Translations under genes and position numbers: made by a program
Part shown: positions 7,143 through 15,650 of the stretch, in pieces
Numbering within the stretch: position 1 is the stretch's first letter
Layout: each line of letters opens with the position of its first letter
Assembly (NCBI RefSeq): GCF_014654895.1
Contig: NZ_BNBE01000001.1
Location: forward strand, 2,455,001-2,519,000
Length of the DNA stretch: 64,000 bases
From: Streptomyces filamentosus
Lineage (GTDB): Bacteria; Actinomycetota; Actinomycetes; Streptomycetales; Streptomycetaceae
Direction: 5' to 3'
Notes under the pieces: generated by a model
The model's database searches: none
What the model was told of the DNA's origin: nothing
The model's input: the letters and a program-made list of their open reading frames with translations, nothing else

Positions 7143-9200
7143 ATGAGCGGTGACGGTCGGGACGATCCGCTGGGCGGTGGCGGTGCCACGGAGGCCGGCG
7201 GGCTGCCGGCCCGGCAGGTGCCGAGCCAGAAGGTCCCGGGCGGCCAGCCCGCGGGCGCCCCCGGATCCCCGCAGGCCCCGGCCGAGCCGAGCGTGCCGCA
7301 GCAGCGCGAGCCCCGTTCGGCGGGCGCCGCACGGCCCCCGGTCGCGGGCCCCGGCGCCGTACCGGTGCAGGAGACCGACGCCGTACCGCCCCCGGACGCC
7401 GACGACGGCGAGGGGGTGCTGCCGCCGCCCCGGGAGTCGGCGCCCTCCGACGCCGATCTCGTCCGGCTCATGCGGGAGGGCGACGACAGCGCGTACGAGG
7501 AGCTGTTCCGCCGCCACTCGGAGGCCGTCCGGCGCTACGCCAGGACCTGCTGCCGGGACGCGCACACCGCCGACGACCTGACCGCCGAGGTCTTCGCCCG
7601 CACCCTCCAGGCCGTGCGCGGCGGCGCCGGGCCCGAACAGGCCGTCCGCGCCTATCTGATGACCACCGTCCGCCGGGTCGGCGCGGCCTGGGCGAAGACG
7701 CAGAAGCGGGAGCACCTGGTCGAGGACTTCGCCGTCTTCGCCGCCGACGCCGCCCGCACCTCCGAGGTGTCCGACCAGGACACCATGGACCTCGGCGCCG
7801 AGGTCCTGGCCATGCGGGAGGCCGAACAGTCGCTGGCCATGCAGGCGTTCCGCTCGCTGCCCGAGCGCTGGCAGGCCGTCCTGTGGCACACCACCGTCGA
7901 GGAGGAGTCGCCCAGCGAGGTCGCCCCCCTCTTCGGGCTGACCGCCAACGCCACGGCCGTGCTCGCCAGCCGCGCCCGCGAGGGGCTCAAGCAGGCGTAC
8001 CTCCAGGCGCACGTCAGCCAGGCGCTGACGGCCGGCGGCGACTGCGCCCGGTACGCGGACCGGCTCGGCGCCTACGCGCGCGGCGGGCTGCGGATGCGGG
8101 CCGAGCGGGGCCTGCGCAAGCACCTGGAGGAGTGCGCCAAGTGCCGGCTCGCCGCCGGTGAACTCGCCCACGTCAACGCCGGGATCCCGGCGCTGCTCCC
8201 GATCGCGGTCATCGGCTGGTTCGCCGCCGGGTACTCGCTCAAGGCCGCCGGGATCGTCGCCGGCGGGGCGGTGGGCGCGGCCGGTGCCGGTGCCGCCGCC
8301 GCGGCCACCGGCGGGTCCGGCTCCGCGGCGTCGGGCGGTGCCGCCGCCGAGGGGTTCGGCGCGCCCGCGAAGGCGGGAATCGCCGCCGCCGTGGCCGTCG
8401 CCGCGGCGGCCGGGCTCGTCTGGGCGATGGCCGGCGATCCGCAGCCCGTCGCCGCGCCCGCCCCGGCGCAGCCGGTCGTCACCCCCGTCGCCCCGCCCCC
8501 GCCGTCCGCGGAGCCCGCCCCGAAGCAGGCGCCGAAGCCGCCCCCGCCGCCCGCGCCGGAGCCGGAGCCCACCCCGCCGCCGGCGACACCGCCGCCGAAG
8601 CCGAAGCCCACACCCACACCCACGCCGAAGCCGAAGCCGGTGGTGAAGCCGTCCCCGAAGCCGACGCCGACACCCACGCCCACGCCGAAGCGGACGCCCA
8701 CGCCGTCCCCGACGCCGACGCCCACCCCTGCCCCGACGACGCCCCCGCCGCCGTCCGCCCCCGCCCCGTACCAGGTCGACCAGCTGGACTACGAGGCGTT
8801 CGGCGACGGCAGCGGGCCGGAGGTCGTGCTGGAGGACGGCACGTGGCTGTGGCCGCGCCAGGGCATGTCGATCGGCGGCAGCACGTACGCGTACGGGGTG
8901 AGCGTGCACGCGCCCTCGTCGGTGCTCATCCGGCTGAACCGGCAGTGCACCGCCTACGACGCGCTCGTCGGCGTCGACGACCTGAGCGCGCCGCTCGGAC
9001 CCGGCGGGGTCCGGTTCTCCGTGTACGGGGACGGGGAGCGGCTCTGGCGGTCGCCCGTGGTCCGGCCGGGCGATCCTGCCCTGCCGGTGCACGTCCCCCT
9101 CGACGGGCGCTCCACGCTGCGGCTGGTGGTGGAGGAGCACACGCCGTTCGGGAAGGCCGCCGTCGCCGACTGGGCCGAGTCGCGGATCACCTGCTCCTGA
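7143..9200 (+). CDS. membrane-anchored ECF sigma factor fused to zinc anti-sigma and NPCBM domains
   Basis: A 685-residue fusion. Residues 1-100 are disordered, about 103-165 sigma region 2, and about 225-290 sigma region 4. About 300-340 form a zinc anti-sigma-like segment (H327-x3-C331-x2-C334). Two hydrophobic stretches follow (about 349-367 and 409-430), then a Pro/Lys/Thr-rich linker to about 542. About 543-685 is an NPCBM/NEW2 carbohydrate-binding module ending in Cys-Ser. The sigma factor, its inhibitor, a membrane anchor and an envelope sensor thus share one chain. If both hydrophobic stretches cross the membrane, the NPCBM would be cytoplasmic, so probably only 409-430 does. ATG 7122 is an alternative start. 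The last 14 bp overlap the convergent AfsR-like gene. Confidence 0.88.
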   Translation: MSGDGRDDPLGGGGATEAGGLPARQVPSQKVPGGQPAGAPGSPQAPAEPSVPQQREPRSAGAARPPVAGPGAVPVQETDAVPPPDADDGEGVLPPPRESAPSDADLVRLMREGDDSAYEELFRRHSEAVRRYARTCCRDAHTADDLTAEVFARTLQAVRGGAGPEQAVRAYLMTTVRRVGAAWAKTQKREHLVEDFAVFAADAARTSEVSDQDTMDLGAEVLAMREAEQSLAMQAFRSLPERWQAVLWHTTVEEESPSEVAPLFGLTANATAVLASRAREGLKQAYLQAHVSQALTAGGDCARYADRLGAYARGGLRMRAERGLRKHLEECAKCRLAAGELAHVNAGIPALLPIAVIGWFAAGYSLKAAGIVAGGAVGAAGAGAAAAATGGSGSAASGGAAAEGFGAPAKAGIAAAVAVAAAAGLVWAMAGDPQPVAAPAPAQPVVTPVAPPPPSAEPAPKQAPKPPPPPAPEPEPTPPPATPPPKPKPTPTPTPKPKPVVKPSPKPTPTPTPTPKRTPTPSPTPTPTPAPTTPPPPSAPAPYQVDQLDYEAFGDGSGPEVVLEDGTWLWPRQGMSIGGSTYAYGVSVHAPSSVLIRLNRQCTAYDALVGVDDLSAPLGPGGVRFSVYGDGERLWRSPVVRPGDPALPVHVPLDGRSTLRLVVEEHTPFGKAAVADWAESRITCS

Positions 9201-12200
9201 CGGCTTCCCCGGCTCCCTCGGCGTACTGCTCCAGGAGGGCCAGGACGTCCTCGGGGGCGAGGCCGGAGCCGGCGGCGCGGGCGGTGGCGAGGCCGTCCTC
9301 GCCGAGCGCGGCCCGGCAGGCGTCGAGGACCGCCGCGGCCTCGCGCAGCTCGGGCACCGAGCGGGGTATCTCCCGCCGCCAGGTGTCGGTGGCGGCGGCC
9401 ACGCGCGCGCAGAGGTCTGCTTCGCCGGCCCGGTGCAGAGCGTAGACCAGCCCCTCGGCGAGGCTGATGGTGATGAGGTCCGCGCAGTCGCCCTCGACGG
9501 CGGAGCGCAGCGCGGCGGCGGCGTCCGTGACGGCGGTCGGCCCCGCGCCCTCGAAGGCGGCGATCCGGGCGACGAAGCCCTCCACGGCGGCGGTGAAGTG
9601 CGCGGGCGGGGCGCCGGTGTGGGTGTGCGAGCCGGCCCGGGTGATCAGGGCACGCGCGCGTGCCGGGTCGTCGGCGTCGAGGGCGAGGACGGCGCGCAGG
9701 AAGTCGATGTAGGCGAGGGCGTCCTGGAGGCGGAGCCGCCCGGCCTCCCGGCCGGCCTCGTCGAGCTGCCGCTCGGCGGCGGCCGTGTCCCCGTCGCGGT
9801 AGGTCATGTCGGCGAGCCGGGCCAGGAGGAAGGGGGTCTCGGCGTGGGCGCCGACCTCGCGGGCGAGCCCGAGGGCCTCCTCGTACGCCTCCCTGGCCTC
9901 CGCGCGGCGGCCGCGCATGACGTGGGCCTCGGCGGCGGCGGAGGCGACCTGGGCGCCCATCCAGCGGTCGCCGGACCGGCGGGCGAGGGAGCGGAGTTCG
10001 GCGAGGTCCTCGTCGACGCCGTCCATGCCGCCCGACATGTCCACGATCATGTGGGTGCGGAACATCAGGCTGACGCCGGTCTCCCAGTCGCCGCCGTACC
10101 GGCGGCAGGTGTCGATGCCGGAGTCGAGGAGGGCGCGGACCGTGGCCGGCTCCTCGGTGAGGTACGCGGTGAACGGCCACAACAGGCCGGGGAAGCGGGC
10201 GGACTCCGGGCCGGGGTCCTTGCCGAAGGCGTCCCGGACGCGGCGGACGAGCGCGAGCGCGTCCTCGTCGTCGCGGAGGCCGCCGGTGTACATGTTCTCG
10301 TCCTCCATGGCGAGGAAGAACGACAGCATCCGCAGGTGCATGCGCGGCCAGTGGCGGGGGTCGGCCGGGTCGTCGGGGTCCTCGCCGAGGGCGAGGGCGC
10401 GCCGGGTCCAGGACAGGCCCTCCGAGCGGTAGTTCCGCAGCCACCAGAACCAGCCCGTGGCGAAGACCAGGCGGAGCCCGGCGGCCTCGTCGGGGTCCGT
10501 GACGAGGGTGCGGTGGAGGGCGGCCCGGACGTTGTCGAGGTCCCGTTCGAGCCGGTCGATCCAGGGGAGCTGGTCGGCGGACCTGAGCCGGGGTTCGGCC
10601 TCCTCCACCAGGGCCGTGAAGTGCGCGGTGTGGGCGGCCTCGGCGGCGGCGAGCAGGGCGGGGGTCTCGGCGGCGCGCTCGGCGGCGTACTCGTGGATGG
10701 TCTCCAGGAGGCGGTAGCGCATGGTGCCGTCGTCGGTGGGGGCGGCGACGACGAGGGACTTGTCCACGAGGGCGCCGAGGGTGGTGAGGGCGTCGGCGCC
10801 GGGGGGCGCGCCGGTGTGCGCGCGGTGGACGGCCTCGGCGGCCGGGAGGTCCCAGCCGCCGGTGAGGACGGAGACCTGGCGGAGCAGGGTGCGCTCGTCC
10901 GGGGCGAGCAGGTCCCAGGACCAGTCGACGACCGCGCGGAGGGTCTGCTGGCGGGGCAGCAGGGTGCGGGACCCGGAGCTGAGGAGGCGGAAGCGGTCGT
11001 CCAGGCGGTCGGCGATCTGGCGCGGGGTGAGCAGCCGCAGGCGGGCGGCGGCCAGTTCGATGGCGAGGGGGAGGCCGTCGAGCCGGCGGCAGATCTCGGC
11101 GACGGCTTCGGCGGTGCCGGCGCCCCGCGCGAGGTCCTCGTCGAAGCCGGGGCGGACGGCGCGGGCCCGCTCGGCGAAGAGGCGGTGCGCGGGGGCGGGC
11201 GGCAGCGGCTCGACCGGGCGGACGGTCTCGCCGGGGACGCCGAGGGGTTCGCGGCTGGTCGCGAGGACGCGGAGGCCGGGGCAGTGCGCGAGGAGCGTCT
11301 CGGCGAGGGCGGCCGCGGCGCCGACGACGTGCTCGCAGTTGTCGAGGACGAGGAGCAGGCCGGGGTGGTGGGCGAGGTGCTCGACCAGGTGGGCGGTGGG
11401 GTCGTCCTGGAGCGGGACGCCGTCGCGGGTGATGAGGTTGATCTCGCGGAGGCGGAGCGCGGAGAGGACGGCGCCGGGGACCGCCCCCGGGTCGTCGAGC
11501 GGGGCGAGTTCGGCGATCCACGCGTGGGGGCCCGCGACCTGCCGGGCGGCCTCCTCGGCGAGCCGGGTCTTCCCCGAGCCGCCGGGCCCGGTGAGCGTGA
11601 CGAGCCGGGAGCGGGCGAGGTCCTCGCGGAGCGCGGCGAGTTCGGGCTCGCGGCCGACGAAGGAGGTGAGGCGGGGGCGGATGTTGCCGCCCCCGGGCAC
11701 GGACGGGGCGGGTTTCCGCTCCGCCGGAGCGGGAGTCGGGGCGGAGGCCGGGGCGAGGGCCGGGGCCGGTCCCGGCGCCGGGGCCGGGGCGAGGAGCTCC
11801 CGGTGGAGGGCGGTCAGTTCGGGGCCGGGGTCGGTGCCGAGGGTGTCCGCGAGGGTGCGGCGGGCCGTCTCGTACGCGGCGAGCGCGTCGGCCGGGCGGC
11901 CCTCGGCGCGCAGGGCGCGGACGAGCTGGGCGTGGAAGCCCTCGTCGTACGGGTACGCGGCGGTGAGCCCGGTCAGCTCCGGCACGAGTCCGTCGACGGC
12001 GCCGCGCCGCAGGTCGGCCTCGACGCGCCGGCGCAGGGCGGCGAGGCGCTGCGCCTCCGGGCGCAGGCCCAGCGGCTCGGGCAGGTCGGCGAGGGCGGGG
12101 CCGCGGAAGAGCCTCAGGGCGCCCCGCAGCAGGGCGGCGGCCGTCTCGGGGTCGCCGGCGTCGAGGCGGGCGGCGGCGTCGGCGGCGCGGCGCTCGAACA

Positions 12201-12498
12201 CGTACAGGTCGACGTCCTCCGGCCCGGCGGCGAGCCGGTACCCGGGCCCGGGGGTGGCGGCGACGGCGTCCCGGCCGAGGACCCTGCGCAGGCGGCCGAC
12301 GAGGGCCTGGAGGGCGGCGGGCGCGTCGAGCGGCGGCTCGTCCCCGTACACGTCGTCGACGAGCTCCCCCACGGGCACGGCCCGTCCGCCGCGCAGCGCG
12401 AGCGCGGCGAGCAGCCCGCGCAGCCGGGCGCCGCCGAGGGGCAGGGGCGCGCCGTCGGGGCCGAGGGCCTCGGTGGTGCCGAGGATGAGATACCGCAC
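9187..12498 (-). CDS. AfsR/SARP-type regulator (wHTH-BTAD-NB-ARC-TPR)
   Basis: A 1103-residue regulator. Residues 1-90 are an OmpR-like winged helix, about 95-240 the bacterial transcriptional-activator domain, then an Ala/Pro linker. From about 270 there is an NB-ARC STAND ATPase with Walker A GPGGSGKTRLAEE and Walker B LLLVLDNCEHV, and the C-terminal half is TPR-like. Large SARPs activate secondary-metabolite or developmental promoters, and the STAND module gates activity by ATP and an effector. GTG 12498 is chosen because the product then begins RYLILG, as SARPs do. No biosynthetic cluster adjoins it, so it looks like a global regulator. Neighbour order suggests the SCO4116 counterpart (recollection). 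Confidence 0.85.
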   Translation of the reverse strand: MRYLILGTTEALGPDGAPLPLGGARLRGLLAALALRGGRAVPVGELVDDVYGDEPPLDAPAALQALVGRLRRVLGRDAVAATPGPGYRLAAGPEDVDLYVFERRAADAAARLDAGDPETAAALLRGALRLFRGPALADLPEPLGLRPEAQRLAALRRRVEADLRRGAVDGLVPELTGLTAAYPYDEGFHAQLVRALRAEGRPADALAAYETARRTLADTLGTDPGPELTALHRELLAPAPAPGPAPALAPASAPTPAPAERKPAPSVPGGGNIRPRLTSFVGREPELAALREDLARSRLVTLTGPGGSGKTRLAEEAARQVAGPHAWIAELAPLDDPGAVPGAVLSALRLREINLITRDGVPLQDDPTAHLVEHLAHHPGLLLVLDNCEHVVGAAAALAETLLAHCPGLRVLATSREPLGVPGETVRPVEPLPPAPAHRLFAERARAVRPGFDEDLARGAGTAEAVAEICRRLDGLPLAIELAAARLRLLTPRQIADRLDDRFRLLSSGSRTLLPRQQTLRAVVDWSWDLLAPDERTLLRQVSVLTGGWDLPAAEAVHRAHTGAPPGADALTTLGALVDKSLVVAAPTDDGTMRYRLLETIHEYAAERAAETPALLAAAEAAHTAHFTALVEEAEPRLRSADQLPWIDRLERDLDNVRAALHRTLVTDPDEAAGLRLVFATGWFWWLRNYRSEGLSWTRRALALGEDPDDPADPRHWPRMHLRMLSFFLAMEDENMYTGGLRDDEDALALVRRVRDAFGKDPGPESARFPGLLWPFTAYLTEEPATVRALLDSGIDTCRRYGGDWETGVSLMFRTHMIVDMSGGMDGVDEDLAELRSLARRSGDRWMGAQVASAAAEAHVMRGRRAEAREAYEEALGLAREVGAHAETPFLLARLADMTYRDGDTAAAERQLDEAGREAGRLRLQDALAYIDFLRAVLALDADDPARARALITRAGSHTHTGAPPAHFTAAVEGFVARIAAFEGAGPTAVTDAAAALRSAVEGDCADLITISLAEGLVYALHRAGEADLCARVAAATDTWRREIPRSVPELREAAAVLDACRAALGEDGLATARAAGSGLAPEDVLALLEQYAEGAGEAVRSR
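9649..9664. repeat. GGCACGCGCGCGTGCC palindrome, copy 1
   Basis: A 16-bp perfect palindrome inside the AfsR-like gene. The identical 16-mer occurs at 13232-13247, and its 12-bp core recurs at 16164-16175 and 25017-25028. Confidence 0.6.
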
Positions 12499-12548
12499 CG
12501 GCCCATTCTCACCGCCGGGTACGGCGAACGCCTCGGGGTTTCCCCTGA

Positions 12549-12665
12549 CTGTGGACAAAGGCGCCGGCTGTGGACGGAGGCGCCGGCCGGGTGACGCAGG
12601 CGTCGGCCGTGACGAAGCCGCGTGACGAAGGCGTCGGCCGGAGACAGAGGCGCCGGGGGCAGAGG
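12549..12665. repeat. degenerate tandem repeat between two regulatory-region genes
   Basis: About six imperfect units of the type GTGACGAAGGCGTCGGCCG (roughly 13-24 bp each) fill most of the gap upstream of the AfsR-like gene. The two TGTGGAC-type units come first, followed by TGACG-type units. The repeats could be regulatory or simply slippage products. Confidence 0.5.
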
Positions 12666-12694
12666 CGGGCGGCTTCCGGGCGGTTCCGGCGGGG

Positions 12695-14875
12695 TCATCG
12701 CGCGGGCAGCGACCTCGACGCCGGGATCAGGGGGCCCTGGACCGCGCGGGGGGCGCGGGGGGTGGCCGTGTCGGTCCAGCAGGAGCCGCGGCGGGCGAGG
12801 AGGCGGCGGAGCCAGAGTTCGGTGGAGACCAGGTCGGCGAGGCCGTCGAGGGGGACGCGGGCACCGTCGGCGGCGGAGCGCAGGGCCTCGCGGACGGTGC
12901 CGGCCTCGATGAGGCCCGCGTCGGCGAGGAGGGGGGCGTCGAAGAGCGCGAGGAGGCCGGGGAGGGCGGCCCGCAGGCCCGCGCGGGCGGTGCCGGCGGG
13001 GACCGCCGGATAGGGGGCGCCCCAGCCGGGCGGCAGGTCGCGGATGCCGGTGTCGGCGAGGACGGTGCGCAGGACGCCGGCCCGGGCGTCGGGCTGGACG
13101 CGGAGCGCTTCGGGGAGGTCCCGGCAGGCGCGGACGACCTGGTTGTCGAGGAAGGGGGCGTGCAGCCGCTGGCCGCGGATCTCGGCGGCCTGTTCCAGCA
13201 CCCGGTGGTCGGCGGCGGCGCGGGCGAGGACGGCACGCGCGCGTGCCTCGCCGGGGCGCTGCACGGACGGCGGCAGGGTGGCCGCCCGGCCCAGGCGGAA
13301 CGACACCTCGGCCAGCGCCTCGCCGGTCAGCCAGCGGGCCGCCGGTCCCGGCCGGGCCCAGGCGAGGGCGGAGAGCGAGGCCGCGAGGGGGCCGTGGGCG
13401 TAGGAGGGGTCGCGGTTGGCGTCGAGGACGTGCCGGGCGGCGGTCTCCAGGCCGGTCCGGTAGGGGGTGCGGGCGAGCCTGCGGGCCGCGCGGTAGACGG
13501 TGACCGGCACCAGGAAGGCGCCCGCCGAGGGGCCGCTCGCGCGGGCGAGGGCGGTCACCGGGCGGACCAGGGAGCGGCGCCTGCGGTCCATCAGGAGGTC
13601 GGCGAGGCGCGCCGGGTGGGCGTCCAGGACCTGTTTGGCGCCCAGTCCGGTGAAGTGGTCGGCGCTGCCGCCGGAGAGCCGTCTGCGGTGCCGTTCGGCG
13701 GTGACCAGGGAGGGGCCCGGTTCGTCGGTGAGCGGCCCGTCCAGGGCGGCGTACGGCAGGGCCTCCTCGCCCGCGGTGACGACCACGTGGCGCAGCCGGG
13801 GGTCCGAGGCCAGCTCCCGGGCCCGCTCCAGTTCGGCGGCGCGGCCCGGGCCCGGCTTGTTCGCCAGGTCGCTGAAGGTGACGGCGAGGAGCCGCTCCCC
13901 CGCGTCGGCGCCGTGGCCGAGGATCGTGCCGGGGACGCCGGGCAGTCCGGCGGCGAGCAGGGCCAGGGTGGCGGAGGCGCTGCCGCCGGACAGGTCGGCG
14001 CCGATGCCGGGCACGGGGCCGGTGCCGCGGGCGGCGCGGCGGTCCGCGGGTCCCATGCCGGGGACCGGTCCGGGGTCCGGCGGGGGCGCGTCGGGGGCGT
14101 GCCGGGGGGCGGTGAGCCGGGCCCGCACGGACTCCACGAGCGCGTCCCTGACGGCTTCGACGGCCTGCCTCGGGTCGGCCTGCGGGGCGGCGACGGCGAG
14201 CGAGGCGACCGTCTCGTACCCGGCGATCTCGCGGGAGCCCTCACGCAGGACGAGGGCGTGGCCGGGCGGGACCCGCCGGACGCCCTCGTAGGGGGTCGAG
14301 TCGCGCAGCGCCTCAGGGGACTCGGGGCAGGCGAGCAGGGCGGCGAGGTGGCCGATGTCGAGCTGGGCCTCGACCAGGTCGGCGAGCGGGAGGGCGGCGG
14401 TGGCGTAGGCGGTGCCGCCCTCCCAGGGGGTGTGGAAGACGGGCCGGGCGCCCGCGAGGTCGCCGGTGACGGTGACCCGGCGGCCGGCCTTCACGACGGC
14501 GGTGTAGCTGCCGGGCCAGGCGGTGAGGTGGCGCAGGGCGCCGCCGCGCGCGGTGACGAGGCCGCGGCGGAGTTCGTCGTCGCCCGCGGCGCAGCAGCCG
14601 AGGACGGCGAGCCGGGTGCCGTCGTCGAGACCGACCACCCGGACCTCGTCCGGGCGCCAGTCGCCGACGGCCCACAGCGGGTCGGGATCGCCCCAGAGGA
14701 GCTGTGCGCCCACCGGCTGCACCGTGCGCCCCCCGACGTGCCCGCCGGTCCCGGCGTACGGGCCGACCCTGGGCGGGGTTCCGGAGCCGTACGCGCCGCT
14801 CGCCGCGGCGGCGGGCGCTCCGGCGGTCGTGGCGTACCCCGCGGCGACACTGCTCCAGCCCACCAGCCATCGCAT
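12695..14875 (-). CDS. asparagine-synthetase-fold protein with degenerate ATP-pyrophosphatase loop
   Basis: A 726-residue protein related to lasso-peptide macrolactam cyclases and asparagine synthetase B. An N-terminal Ntn-hydrolase-like half (MRWLVGWSS, no Cys2) is followed by an Asn_synthase half containing TFSDLANKP, DEPGPSLVTAERHRRRL and LHAPFLDNQVV. The PP-loop, normally SGGxDS, reads SGGSAS, and the second glycine motif reads GLGAKQ instead of GGGGD. ATP chemistry may therefore be lost or altered. ATG 14875 has GGAGG 6 nt upstream. I found no lasso precursor, leader-binding B1 protein or B2 protease nearby. It sits alone between an AfsR-like regulator and a sporulation-associated protein, which points to a core, perhaps regulatory, role (inference). 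Confidence 0.78.
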   Translation of the reverse strand: MRWLVGWSSVAAGYATTAGAPAAAASGAYGSGTPPRVGPYAGTGGHVGGRTVQPVGAQLLWGDPDPLWAVGDWRPDEVRVVGLDDGTRLAVLGCCAAGDDELRRGLVTARGGALRHLTAWPGSYTAVVKAGRRVTVTGDLAGARPVFHTPWEGGTAYATAALPLADLVEAQLDIGHLAALLACPESPEALRDSTPYEGVRRVPPGHALVLREGSREIAGYETVASLAVAAPQADPRQAVEAVRDALVESVRARLTAPRHAPDAPPPDPGPVPGMGPADRRAARGTGPVPGIGADLSGGSASATLALLAAGLPGVPGTILGHGADAGERLLAVTFSDLANKPGPGRAAELERARELASDPRLRHVVVTAGEEALPYAALDGPLTDEPGPSLVTAERHRRRLSGGSADHFTGLGAKQVLDAHPARLADLLMDRRRRSLVRPVTALARASGPSAGAFLVPVTVYRAARRLARTPYRTGLETAARHVLDANRDPSYAHGPLAASLSALAWARPGPAARWLTGEALAEVSFRLGRAATLPPSVQRPGEARARAVLARAAADHRVLEQAAEIRGQRLHAPFLDNQVVRACRDLPEALRVQPDARAGVLRTVLADTGIRDLPPGWGAPYPAVPAGTARAGLRAALPGLLALFDAPLLADAGLIEAGTVREALRSAADGARVPLDGLADLVSTELWLRRLLARRGSCWTDTATPRAPRAVQGPLIPASRSLPAR
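13232..13247. repeat. GGCACGCGCGCGTGCC palindrome, copy 2
   Basis: Identical to the 16-mer at 9649-9664. It lies inside the asparagine-synthetase-like gene. Confidence 0.6.
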
Positions 14876-15650
14876 CGGCGCCTCCACGTCCGTTTCGGTG
14901 GGGACATGCTGCCATGACAACGGCGCACGGGGCGGGGTGCGGGGGCACGCGCGTGAAAGCCGAATGCGCCCCTGGCATGGGCCCGTTGGCCGGGTGGTGG
15001 CGTCCGCCGGACGGACGGGTTGCGGACCGGCGGCGGGCGGGGGCGGGCCGGCGAAGGGGTCCGGGCGGGGCGGCGAGGGGGGCCGGGCAAGGCGGCGAGG
15101 GGATCCGGGCAAGGCGGCGAGGGGATCCGGGCGGGGCGCTTTAGGCCGAATCTCGCCCCCGGAAGGATGTTTGATTTTCCGTCAGCCGCAGAAGGGGGCC
15201 GCCAGAGGCGTTCCGTCCGGGGGTGTCGGGCGGTGCCGGCGCGTCCCGGCGGGCCCGGTCCCGTGCCGGTGTCCGGCAGTCCGGGAGGCGACCCGCCCCC
15301 CGGCGCCGTCCGCCGCCCGCGGGGAATGGAGCGGCGGTGTCCCCCGGCCCACCGGTGCGGGACGGGGAACCCGAGGGGGTTCCGCCTCCCGGCCGGACGG
15401 GCCGACCCACGCAGGTCCCATGCAAGCGTCCGGGGTCCGGGGCGGCGAGAGCGCACGGCCGGGCGCACGGCCGCGCGGCCGGAGCACGCTCCGGCGCCCG
15501 AGCCCCGCGGTGGGCTGGTCACACAACAATCTCGCCATACGGAACTCCGCCCCTTAACGGTGGGGATGCGGAGAACTACGCTTTGTTTACGAATGCCGCC
15601 CGCCTATGCCCGGCGTCGCGGCGGCCGTCTGGATGTCGAGGGGTGGCGTC
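14876..15650. other. 775-bp intergenic region with no supported gene
   Basis: This gap separates two divergent genes. It holds three 22-bp tandem repeats at 15061-15126 and a T-rich patch near 15168-15180 (GTTTGATTTTCC). It also holds a less GC-rich stretch at 15520-15600 that is the likely promoter region of the downstream TPR gene. I looked on both strands for a short ribosome-binding-site-led ORF, such as a lasso precursor, and saw none I could support. Confidence 0.6.
15061..15126. repeat. three 22-bp tandem repeats
   Basis: Units start at 15061, 15083 and 15105 and follow the pattern CCGGGC-(GG/AA)-GGCGGCGAGGGG-(GG/AT). Part of a fourth unit follows. Confidence 0.75.

Noticed and set aside
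14876..15650. Lasso-peptide precursor for the cyclase-like protein
   Set aside because: I found no short ORF with ribosome-binding site, leader and core-type sequence in the gap, and no B1/B2 genes, so I do not claim a lasso cluster.
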